Notes under the pieces: generated by a model
What the model was told of the DNA's origin: nothing
The model's input: the letters and a program-made list of their open reading frames with translations, nothing else
Databases searched by the model: none
Shown: positions 1 to 6,510 of the stretch, piece after piece
How positions within the stretch are numbered: the first letter of the stretch is position 1
How the letters are laid out: every line of letters begins with the position of its first letter
Program-made: the position numbers and the translations under genes
From: Thiotrichaceae bacterium
GTDB lineage: Bacteria > Pseudomonadota > Gammaproteobacteria > SZUA-229
Direction of reading: 5' to 3'
Assembly (NCBI GenBank): GCA_002746365.1
Contig: NVWZ01000025.1
Location: 5,333-13,086, forward strand
DNA: 7,754 nucleotides

Positions 1-608
1 TCAGCGATAAAGCGATACAGGCATCCATCTTTTTTGTCTTCAGTTAAATACAAATACTGAGAAAGCGCATCAACCGCCACCGCTTCATGATTAAAAACCC
101 CTAAAGCCGGACGAACCACGGCTTCTTTCTGACCACCTGGGTCACATTCCCAAACTCTGCCCGTATTGATTTCTTCACACGACAACCAGCTACCCCATGG
201 TGTCGCCCCTCCAGAACAATTACGACTGGTATTTTTCAATATAGAATACGCATCAAGAATTTGCCCATCTGCTGCAAACACTATTGCACCGACACCACCG
301 AAAAAGAATACTTCACTGTTCGATACATAAATCCAGCCGCCATCGTCCTTCTCAAAACAAGCGCCGCCATCCGGTGAGTCATGCCACTCATAACGTTGTC
401 CCCTTATTACAGGTTCGCCCGACCTGGCTATCACACGCGAATGCAGCCCTGCCAATAAACGCAGGCCATTTTCATCAGCGGGCAACAATGGTGTTTTATG
501 ACTCTCCATTCCACCAAGCAGTGCTCCCGACCAGATAGCTCCCACGCCACAGACACTCAGGCCCGATAACCCCTGCTTTAAAAACAACCTTTTCGCTCGA
601 TCAACCAT
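1..608 (-). CDS. PhoX/DUF839-family secreted protein, 3' part missing (runs off left edge)
   Basis: An open frame reads on the minus strand from an ATG at 608 to the window edge without a stop, giving 202 residues; the C-terminal part is outside. Seen motifs: N130-C-S-G-G followed by TPWG, a CEE triplet at 144-146, NHEAVAVD at 173-180 and TED at 189-191. These match the PhoX (DUF839) beta-propeller family, whose characterised members are secreted phosphatases using calcium and iron; smaller family members often have no proven activity, so phosphatase function is inference. The N-terminus reads DRAKRLFLKQG and then a hydrophobic stretch (about residues 14-33), which resembles a Tat signal with KR in place of RR, implying export to the periplasm. 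I chose the 608 start because GGTGAG lies six bases upstream; an in-frame ATG at 623 has no such site. The gene is divergent from the exonuclease gene and must share the short region between them. Confidence 0.85.
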   Translation of the reverse strand, partial: MVDRAKRLFLKQGLSGLSVCGVGAIWSGALLGGMESHKTPLLPADENGLRLLAGLHSRVIARSGEPVIRGQRYEWHDSPDGGACFEKDDGGWIYVSNSEVFFFGGVGAIVFAADGQILDAYSILKNTSRNCSGGATPWGSWLSCEEINTGRVWECDPGGQKEAVVRPALGVFNHEAVAVDALSQYLYLTEDKKDGCLYRFIA

Positions 609-649
609 TTCCAACTCACCCATGAGTGCTATAACAAAATCGTTTAGTC

Positions 650-667
650 GCGTAGAATACTCTACGC
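650..667. promoter_or_regulatory. 7-bp perfect inverted repeat touching the exonuclease start codon
   Basis: GCGTAGA (650-656) and TCTACGC (661-667) are perfect inverted copies separated by ATAC, and the right arm ends on the base before the ATG at 668. The left part contains TAGAAT (653-658), a 5/6 match to a sigma-70 -10 box, although no good -35 lies 17 bp upstream. The repeat sits in the only non-coding space between two divergent genes, so an operator or an mRNA hairpin masking the start are both possible. The structure is seen; the role is inference. Confidence 0.4.
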
Positions 668-1576
668 ATGTCAGACAATACTACCAAAAACAAACACGCA
701 TACCTGGTCGATAGCAGCATTTATATCTTTCGCGGCTGGCATGTTTACGATGAAAGCATCGTCGATATCGAAGGCAATCCCTGCAACGCCGTTTACGGTT
801 TCACCGAATTTTTGCGCGAACTGCTGGAACTGGAACAACCTGAATATATCGCCTGTGCATTTGATGCCAAACAAACGGACTCATATCGGCGTGAAATTTT
901 TCCGGAATACAAAGCCAACCGCCCGCCTGCCCCGGTCGAATTAAAAAGCCAGTTCAAACATTGCCGTGATTTTTGTCGTGCCGCAGGCATCGCCGATTTT
1001 TCCAGCAACCGATTTGAAGGTGACGACATCATCGGTACACTGGCAACGCGCCTAAGAGCCGATGGATTCAGGATAACCATTCTTAGTGCTGACAAAGATC
1101 TGGCACAACTACTTCGCCCCGGTGATGTTTGGTGGGATTACGCACGCAATAAAATTTTGCATTATAAAGATATCGAAAAAAACTTTGGCGTCAAACCAGA
1201 ATTAATTGCTGATCTATTGGCATTAGCTGGCGATAAAGTGGATAACATTCCGGGCATACCTGGCATCGGTTACAAGATGGCATCGAACCTGCTAAAAAAA
1301 TATCCCGGCGTCGAACACATTATGGAAAATGTTGAGAAAATCTCAGAAATGAAATTCCGCGGCTCTAAACGCATACAGATGTTAGTTGAACAACACCAGC
1401 ACATTTTACCCATGACCAAACAGCTCACCACCATCGTGACTGACGCCGAATTCAAAGGCCCAAAAAACGACCTGCGCTGGCACGGTATAAACGAAGACGC
1501 GATGATAACCATGTTTAATCGTCTTGATGCGGCAAGAGGACGACGCGAGCGCTGGTATAATTTGCAACCTGTTTGA
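668..1576 (+). CDS. 5'-3' exonuclease, FEN/Pol I N-domain family (stand-alone)
   Basis: This 302-residue protein is a complete stand-alone 5'-nuclease of the kind found as the N-terminal domain of DNA polymerase I, in T5 exonuclease and in bacterial ExoIX. Such enzymes remove 5' flaps or RNA primers in the cytoplasm. Visible motifs in order: LVDSS with D15, FDAK with D66, YRREIFPEYKANR at 73-85 (carrying the conserved active-site lysine and arginine region), EGDD at 117-120, SADKD at 140-144, and GDKVDNIPG at 188-196, which leads into the helix-hairpin-helix (IPGIGYKMA, about 197-205). The acidic ligands of both metal sites appear present, unlike E. coli Xni, which lacks several. No polymerase domain follows; the stop comes soon after the nuclease fold, so this is not a broken polA. 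No clear Shine-Dalgarno sequence precedes the ATG. The gene is divergent from the PhoX-like gene. Exact subfamily (ExoIX-like versus another FEN paralogue) cannot be settled by eye, so no symbol is given. Confidence 0.93.
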   Translation: MSDNTTKNKHAYLVDSSIYIFRGWHVYDESIVDIEGNPCNAVYGFTEFLRELLELEQPEYIACAFDAKQTDSYRREIFPEYKANRPPAPVELKSQFKHCRDFCRAAGIADFSSNRFEGDDIIGTLATRLRADGFRITILSADKDLAQLLRPGDVWWDYARNKILHYKDIEKNFGVKPELIADLLALAGDKVDNIPGIPGIGYKMASNLLKKYPGVEHIMENVEKISEMKFRGSKRIQMLVEQHQHILPMTKQLTTIVTDAEFKGPKNDLRWHGINEDAMITMFNRLDAARGRRERWYNLQPV

Positions 1577-1632
1577 AAATAATAATAAGTGAAGCGCCTG
1601 TTTACGGCCATGGACTAACGGTCAAAACATTT

Positions 1633-1740
1633 TTCACCACAGAGGCACAGAGAGCACGGGGAGTTATATTGTTAACCGCGCCGTAGGCGCGTTTAGCAAT
1701 AATATGTTTTTCTCTGTGCCCTCTGTGCCTCTGTGGTGAA
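1633..1740. repeat. 108-bp MITE-like palindromic intergenic element
   Basis: The ends are perfect 20-bp inverted repeats (1633-1652 and 1721-1740), with core TTCACCACAGAGGCAC. The match continues imperfectly inward. At the centre CGCGCC (1677-1682) and GGCGCG (1686-1691) form a 6-bp stem around GTA, and the A+T-rich flanks of that stem pair partly (for example TTGTTAA near 1669-1675 with TTTAGCAA at 1692-1699). The whole element can therefore fold into one long hairpin. The right arm contains CTCTGTGCC twice in tandem (1712-1720, 1721-1729) plus a partial third copy. It has no coding capacity. Sequences of the form accacagag(g/a)cacagag recur between genes in many bacterial genomes; that is from memory and not tested here. 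It fills most of the 232-bp gap between the exonuclease and rluE; I see nothing else in that gap except a TTGACT at 1757-1762 without a well-spaced -10. Confidence 0.8.
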
Positions 1741-1808
1741 TTGTTTTTAAATCATTTGACTATCCGCTAAAAGCCAATAACAGAAACCAACCACAAACAT
1801 AACCAGAC

Positions 1809-2348
1809 ATGATTATACTTTTCAACAAACCCTTCGATGTTCTCTGTCAATTCACTGATGAGCAAGGTCGCACCACACTCGCCAACTTCATTAAACAAAA
1901 AAATGTCTATGCCGCCGGTAGACTCGATCGTGATAGCGAAGGTTTAGTTGTACTGACGGACGACGGTAAGCTGCAAAATAAAATCACCGACCCAAAGAAC
2001 AAAATGACTAAGACCTACTGGGTGCAGGTTGAAGGCGAAATAACCGAAGAGGCCGTAACTCAATTACAAAAGGGCGTGAAGCTCAAAGACGGTTTAACCC
2101 GACCGGCAAAAGCAGAAATAATTCCCGAACCTGAAAACCTTTGGTCACGCACACCACCGATTCGTGTGCGCGAAAACATCCCAACATCATGGATAGAGCT
2201 TTCTATTTCAGAAGGTCGCAACCGACAAGTAAGACGAATGACGGCTGCCATCGGTTTTCCCACTCTGAGATTAATTCGTTATAGTGTTGGCGAATGGACG
2301 ATTGACAACATTAATAACGGCGACCATATTAAATCAGGGCGCCTCTGA
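1809..2348 (+). CDS. rluE: 23S rRNA pseudouridine(2457) synthase RluE
   Basis: The 179-residue product matches E. coli RluE nearly end to end. It isomerises a single uridine (U2457 in E. coli numbering) in domain V of 23S rRNA. Visible signatures: [18 protein letters not shown] at the N-terminus, [13 protein letters not shown] with catalytic Asp40, KTYWVQVEG at 68-76, [13 protein letters not shown] at 116-128, and [20 protein letters not shown] at 135-154, which is the C-terminal signature of the RsuA/RluB/E/F family. Like other RluE proteins it has no S4 RNA-binding domain. It is shorter than E. coli RluE (217 residues) because it lacks the basic N-terminal extension; no in-frame extension with that composition is apparent upstream. 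The region before the ATG (accacaaacataaccagac) has no recognisable Shine-Dalgarno sequence, so the start is supported mainly by homology. It faces the AsmA-family gene tail to tail, 8 bp away. Confidence 0.95.
   Translation: MIILFNKPFDVLCQFTDEQGRTTLANFIKQKNVYAAGRLDRDSEGLVVLTDDGKLQNKITDPKNKMTKTYWVQVEGEITEEAVTQLQKGVKLKDGLTRPAKAEIIPEPENLWSRTPPIRVRENIPTSWIELSISEGRNRQVRRMTAAIGFPTLRLIRYSVGEWTIDNINNGDHIKSGRL
2334..2348 (-). terminator. Weak hairpin, possible terminator of the AsmA-family gene
   Basis: On the minus strand TCAGAGGCGCCCTGA can form a short stem (six pairs with one bulged A and a tiny loop), followed by TTTAATAT. It lies 9 bases past the AsmA-family stop and inside the last codons of rluE. 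The stem is short and the U tract is interrupted, so this is only a candidate. There is no better terminator in the 8-bp gap between the two convergent genes. Confidence 0.22.
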
Positions 2349-2356
2349 GAAAATAG

Positions 2357-5300
2357 TTAGAACACATCATCACCCAGCGCTTCAATATGCTCGCTATCTA
2401 TCTTATCGACATCAATCTCTGTCTCTGTCTCATCAATTTTTAATCTGATACGAGCTGGAGCAACCTGCTCGCCTGCCAGTGCAAGCGCGCAATAATCAGT
2501 ATCGTCAATAAATTCATCCCATAATTTATTGGTCAGATCTTCCGTTAAAAGCGTGATACCGCCAGTAGCAACAGCCAGACCAATATTCACTGCAGTTTTA
2601 GTTGTACTAATTGTACTGCCTGCAAAATCAGCTGTGATTATTGGAGAAGCAAGAGAGCCGCTAACATTAAGTGGAACCAATGCAAGTTTCATAACAGTGG
2701 TACGCCTGGTTCTAGGCGCGACATATAGATCTATTTCTTCAGTCGCTAAATTAATCTCACCCGACCCCAGAGCCGATACGATACCGGTATCTAAAACTAG
2801 CGCATGTGTTTTCGCCAGGCCATCTTCGACATTAAATTGCGCAACCGCACAACGAATCTTTTGCCTGTCACTCTTATCTGTAAACGGAATTAAAGAACTA
2901 ATGTCTTTTGAAAGTAATCGCATTGCACCCGGATTCATGCTGCCACCTTCAGTCGTCACTCTGACATGCCCATTCAACATTGCCATAAGTTCACTTATGG
3001 AATCGCCAGAACCTTGCAAATTAATTTCAGCATCGAGTTCACCTCTGGCAAATTCATCAACTGTCAAAAGTGCCATCCACCGATCGTATTCAAGATTCTT
3101 AATTGTGCTGCTCAGCTGAAACTGCAACTTATCCCGATCACTCAATTCTAAATCAATGCTTATTTCACCCTTAGCAAAATTCAACTTAAGTGGTTTGACC
3201 CGCAACTCCCCAGCATCAACAACCATATCCAATGAAATATTGTTGATACTCTCATTATTAGCAGACAGTGTCTTTATCCGATATCGAACATCTGCATCAA
3301 AGTCATTTAAAAATTTAAAAGAGGGTAACGAATCAGTTGAAAATATTTTATCAGTCTTTGATGGCTTTTCTGAATCAACTGATTGTTTACTCACAGAAGA
3401 AAACAATGAATCAATATCAAGTAAGTCACTAGATAAATCTAACGATACATGCATTTTATCCGCACTCGCATCAATAGCAGCTTCGCCTTGCAAATCATTT
3501 TTACCGATTAATATTTTAATGTTTTTCGCGACTGCACTATTCCGCAAAATTCTCAATTGGGCATTAATGCTAGCCGGCAACGCCGGAATACTATGATCAA
3601 GTTTCATTTCAGGAAAAATCTTCACAATATGGTCAAAACTTTTATCTAATGAAGGAACAGATAACGATAAATCAGCCTGCATCAATTCCAACAAGGCAGG
3701 TTCTGCACTAACCATATCAGCACTAATATTTGCCTCAAATGCCTTTGCTTTAACCACTAAACGCGTAGCTCTATTATTTAGTAACGACGCCATAGTCAGC
3801 ACTTCACCAAACATCACGATTTTTTCCTTATCCAGCTCACCAGTCAAAGAGAATGTTACAGGTGAGCCCATGCTAGTAAAATTCAGCCCCAACTTTTCAA
3901 TATAAATATCATGATTTTTATTATTAAAAATCTGACTCACTTGCAACCGCTCAAACTGAAACTGTGCATTTCCACTTAAATCCATAATTAACGCTTTAAC
4001 ATTTTCACCCACACCTTTAATATTAATATCTGCATTCAACCTACCTTGTTGCAGTGTGGTTATATCTATATATTTATTCAATACCAGCAAGTCAAATGCT
4101 TTAATTTTAGTCGCCAGCTTAGCCACCGGCTTTCTTTTTCTTCCATCGATAGATATCTGACTACGAAACAAGGCGTCACCATGATTAAAATCAAATCGCT
4201 CAATATTTAACCGTCTTTTATTCAATGTCGCACTCATTAAAAAATGCTCTACTGACAATGTATCAATCAAGATCTGATCGATATCATATCGAATATCAGC
4301 ATCAACTTTATTTAACCAACTAAAATTAAGATCAATTCTGGGAAAGCCTAATGACTTCTCTTTATCAATCACATCACGTTTATCGGTTTTTGTCAGAATC
4401 CTATCTACATTGATTTTTTTCGAGACTAAATTAGCGTGTAATTTATAGCGTTCAGATTTCAGCTCTAGCAATACCTTTCCTTTAAGATCACTATCTGCAA
4501 CTTTTAAATCAATGTCCTTTAACTCATAATTACCTCCTAGATTAGAAAACTTTGCTGATAACTTAAGAGGAATAGCCTGGCCTACATTGACTGAATACTG
4601 ATCGAGTGACTGCCCGGTTACCAGACCAAAAGATTTATTTATATCTTTAGAAGTTAACGATATTTCAATATCAATTCCGCCTTCAATAATCGGCTGTTTT
4701 ATTTCTCCAGTAACCGTTAAAGCACTATCAAGAACATTAGCGTCAAACTTGACCGTTAGCGGTTCGCCCTCTGTCTTCGTCTCAGAACCTGACTGAATTC
4801 CTGCCTCACCCAAAACATTAAATGGACGACCATTTATAAAACCGTTGGCATTAAAAGTAAACGGTTCATTAATTACGTGGTTGGACAAATCCAACACTTC
4901 AATATCAATTGATGTTTTAATCTTCTTACTAACATCAATGTATTGAATACGAATTTCGTCAAACCGTACCAGCCTGAAAACTGGCGAAACCGGCATTTTA
5001 AAAGGTGTCTTTTCCGCATTTGTTACTGTTTCTTTCTGTTCTATTTTTTCAGACTCACCAGACAACCAGTTTGCTTTCCCCACACTGTTTTTTTCAACCA
5101 GCAGCGCCAGCCCCTTTAAATGCAACTCTTCAAAAATCAGCTGTTTATCAATTAATGACATCAAGTCTATTTTCACTTCCAGTGACTCGATCGAAAACAT
5201 ATTCGGTTGTTCGCTCCAGGGTGAGTTTTCAAATGTAACCCGCTGCACACTCAAGGAGGGATGCAGTGAGAAATTAAATCTCAAATCACCCTTTATCTTA

Positions 5301-5461
5301 AGTTGCCGCCCTGTATATTCTGCAACTCTGCCTTCAATGAATGGTTTAAATTGATTTAAGTCGACATTATTTATGATGATGGGCAACACCAATAACAGCC
5401 CAAGCAAAGCTGATATTACTATTAACGGGGTCTTCCATTTTCTAAAAAAGCGCATGGTCAT
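2357..5461 (-). CDS. AsmA-family envelope protein, ~1034 residues
   Basis: The frame encodes a long AsmA-like protein. Seen, numbered from the ATG at 5461: a short basic N-terminus (RFFRKWK), one transmembrane segment at about 12-31, then the classic AsmA opening with VDLNQFKPFIEGRVAEYTGR (TGR at about 50-52), KIKGDLRFNFSLHPSLSV, and GKANW near 128-132. A very long beta-rich middle part follows. The C-terminal AsmA region starts near 831 and includes GSGEINLATEEIDLYVAP, LVPLNVSGSLASP and DYCALALAGEQ; the tail is acidic. Family knowledge: AsmA-like proteins (AsmA, YhdP, TamB, YicH) are anchored in the inner membrane, span the periplasm as a lipid-binding groove, and act in phospholipid transport or outer-membrane assembly. 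Which paralogue this is cannot be told. Start choice: a TTG at 5470 lengthens the frame by three codons and an ATG at 5455 shortens it by two; no start has a strong Shine-Dalgarno sequence, and a stop lies just upstream of the TTG. The gene is visibly richer in A+T than the exonuclease. Confidence 0.93.
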   Translation of the reverse strand: MTMRFFRKWKTPLIVISALLGLLLVLPIIINNVDLNQFKPFIEGRVAEYTGRQLKIKGDLRFNFSLHPSLSVQRVTFENSPWSEQPNMFSIESLEVKIDLMSLIDKQLIFEELHLKGLALLVEKNSVGKANWLSGESEKIEQKETVTNAEKTPFKMPVSPVFRLVRFDEIRIQYIDVSKKIKTSIDIEVLDLSNHVINEPFTFNANGFINGRPFNVLGEAGIQSGSETKTEGEPLTVKFDANVLDSALTVTGEIKQPIIEGGIDIEISLTSKDINKSFGLVTGQSLDQYSVNVGQAIPLKLSAKFSNLGGNYELKDIDLKVADSDLKGKVLLELKSERYKLHANLVSKKINVDRILTKTDKRDVIDKEKSLGFPRIDLNFSWLNKVDADIRYDIDQILIDTLSVEHFLMSATLNKRRLNIERFDFNHGDALFRSQISIDGRKRKPVAKLATKIKAFDLLVLNKYIDITTLQQGRLNADINIKGVGENVKALIMDLSGNAQFQFERLQVSQIFNNKNHDIYIEKLGLNFTSMGSPVTFSLTGELDKEKIVMFGEVLTMASLLNNRATRLVVKAKAFEANISADMVSAEPALLELMQADLSLSVPSLDKSFDHIVKIFPEMKLDHSIPALPASINAQLRILRNSAVAKNIKILIGKNDLQGEAAIDASADKMHVSLDLSSDLLDIDSLFSSVSKQSVDSEKPSKTDKIFSTDSLPSFKFLNDFDADVRYRIKTLSANNESINNISLDMVVDAGELRVKPLKLNFAKGEISIDLELSDRDKLQFQLSSTIKNLEYDRWMALLTVDEFARGELDAEINLQGSGDSISELMAMLNGHVRVTTEGGSMNPGAMRLLSKDISSLIPFTDKSDRQKIRCAVAQFNVEDGLAKTHALVLDTGIVSALGSGEINLATEEIDLYVAPRTRRTTVMKLALVPLNVSGSLASPIITADFAGSTISTTKTAVNIGLAVATGGITLLTEDLTNKLWDEFIDDTDYCALALAGEQVAPARIRLKIDETETEIDVDKIDSEHIEALGDDVF

Positions 5462-5470
5462 TATCGTCAA

Positions 5471-5719
5471 ATTTCAACATCGGCTTTTATCACAATCAAA
5501 AATACGCTACAGTAGCAACAGCGGCTATATCTTTAAGATGCCTCTGATTAACTCTGAATAAAGTTGGTTGTACATAGAAATATTTGTAACGCAGAAAATG
5601 GATACCTCTATGTGCAATATACGATCTCATGAGCAGTGCGACATGGATGTCGCGTTAACGAACCGAAGGATGGAATTGATTATAGGCTCCTAAACTAGCA
5701 CCTTAACTTCAGGCATTAA
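5471..5719. other. Divergent intergenic region (249 bp)
   Basis: This region separates the AsmA-family gene (minus) from the lipoprotein gene (plus) and must carry both promoters. I see no convincing sigma-70 pair for either gene and no convincing small ORF. It contains several short palindromes: CTCATGAG (5626-5633), a GACATGGATGTC hairpin (5638-5653) and CGTTAACG (5653-5660). No known riboswitch pattern is recognisable. AGG at 5711-5713, six bases before the ATG at 5720, is the only likely ribosome binding site. Confidence 0.5.
5638..5653. repeat. 7-bp inverted repeat centred on catggatg
   Basis: GCGACAT (5638-5644) and ATGTCGC (5647-5653) are perfect inverted copies around GG. It is followed at 5668-5673 by GGATGG, reminiscent of palindromic intergenic elements in gammaproteobacteria that carry catggatg in the loop of one stem and ggatg nearby. 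That relation is from memory. There is no T run after it, so it does not look like a terminator. Confidence 0.4.
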
Positions 5720-6508
5720 ATGATTAATTATTATAACAGTACGTTTAAATCATCATCTTCCTTTATCATCTTAATTAGCGCATGCAGCGTCTTATTCGGT
5801 TGCGGCAGCACGCCTGTTAAATCACCAACCAATTCTGACATTACTTTTCTGCATTCAAATACACTTAACATCGACACGCTCACCCCTGAAAGAATCACAG
5901 TAGCTGGCAACAAATCCTGGCAGTCATCGGGGGTTTTTCTGGAAAACGGGGAAAACATAACTGTCACAGCTAATGGCTCATGGAGCCCAGCTCCTATACT
6001 ACTTCAATGGAGCGGAGGGGAAGGTAACGCTTTCTTTGGTGCCGAGATCCCCTACATCAAAGGCGGTGCATTAATGGCAAAACTGGGTCACGATGGCATT
6101 CCATTTGGAATCGGCATCAATACAACATTTCAATCAAACGATTACGGAATGCTGTATTTCGCGATGAACGATCCTTTCGACTGGCAATATGACAATCAAG
6201 GAGAACTCAATGTTTCTATTTACACAATGAACAAGTCCTCTAGCAACAGTAAAAAGGTACACAAACCCACAGAAATTATCGCTTATGATTACAATGATAG
6301 AACGGGGGTAGGCTCACTTTCTGCAAAAGTGACTAGCGACCACTTTCAGACACGAAACTGGATGATTAAAAAAATAGGTGAAATCGCCTCAAGTAAACGC
6401 GTGGCATTACAAGCTGGCAAAGCGTCGCTACAAGGTGGCAATTACGCAGTTTTGGACGAACAATCACAAAATGGCATATTAACCATTCATTTTGAAACAC
6501 TGTGGTAA
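5720..6508 (+). CDS. Lipoprotein with LecA (PA-IL)-like domain and unassigned C-terminal domain
   Basis: The 262-residue product begins with a lipoprotein signal: hydrophobic residues 14-27 and lipobox L-F-G-C with Cys28. Gly29 follows rather than Asp, so by the Lol rule it would go to the outer membrane. Residues about 63-170 align by eye with the LecA (PA-IL) lectin fold: NGENITVTANGSW, then GGALMAKLG at 115-123 (LecA GALVMKIG), then MNDPFDWQYDNQGELNVSI (LecA YNDVPGTYGNNSGSFSVNI). The LecA calcium ligands Asp100, Asn107 and Asn108 correspond to Asp151, Asp158 and Asn159 with identical spacing. The LecA galactose residues His50 and Gln53 (HPDQG) have no counterpart, so sugar binding is doubtful. 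Residues about 183-262 form a second domain with W214-MIKKIGEI and a closing NGILTIHF strand; I cannot assign it. The start has AGG six bases upstream. The gene converges on the HIT-like gene with 2 bp between stops. The fold assignment is good; the function is unknown. Confidence 0.82.
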   Translation: MINYYNSTFKSSSSFIILISACSVLFGCGSTPVKSPTNSDITFLHSNTLNIDTLTPERITVAGNKSWQSSGVFLENGENITVTANGSWSPAPILLQWSGGEGNAFFGAEIPYIKGGALMAKLGHDGIPFGIGINTTFQSNDYGMLYFAMNDPFDWQYDNQGELNVSIYTMNKSSSNSKKVHKPTEIIAYDYNDRTGVGSLSAKVTSDHFQTRNWMIKKIGEIASSKRVALQAGKASLQGGNYAVLDEQSQNGILTIHFETLW

Positions 6509-6510
6509 TG

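Noticed and set aside
284..538. Plus-strand open frame of 84 codons
   Set aside because: It is antisense to the PhoX-like frame, which is continuous and carries family motifs; the His/Arg/Pro-rich product looks like a shadow.
668..1576. N-terminal remnant of a broken DNA polymerase I gene
   Set aside because: The frame ends normally after a full nuclease fold, and no polymerase or 3'-5' exonuclease motifs appear downstream in any frame.
1270..1611. Minus-strand open frame of 113 codons across the end of the exonuclease gene
   Set aside because: It overlaps the well-supported exonuclease on the other strand and has no recognisable motif.
1633..1740. CRISPR array or insertion sequence
   Set aside because: There is one inverted-repeat pair with no regularly spaced direct repeats and spacers, and no transposase frame inside or beside it.
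1757..1790. Sigma-70 promoter for rluE with TTGACT as -35
   Set aside because: The only -10-like sequence (AATAAC) is about 14 bases away, too close for a standard promoter.
2529..3596. Two sizeable plus-strand open frames (2529-3119, 3156-3596) inside the AsmA-family gene
   Set aside because: They lie antisense to a clear AsmA coding sequence, have Ser/Ile/Leu-rich composition typical of antisense reading, and match no family I know.
5462..5470. TTG at 5470 as start of the AsmA-family protein
   Set aside because: Two ATG codons (5461, 5455) lie within five codons, the TTG has no ribosome binding site, and the extra residues add nothing to the signal-anchor; it cannot be fully excluded.
5373..5561. 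Plus-strand open frame of 62 codons between the AsmA-family and lipoprotein genes
   Set aside because: Half of it is antisense to the AsmA transmembrane segment; no ribosome binding site or motif supports it.
5731..5967. Minus-strand open frame of 78 codons
   Set aside because: It is antisense to the lipoprotein signal peptide and LecA-like domain, which have clear signatures.
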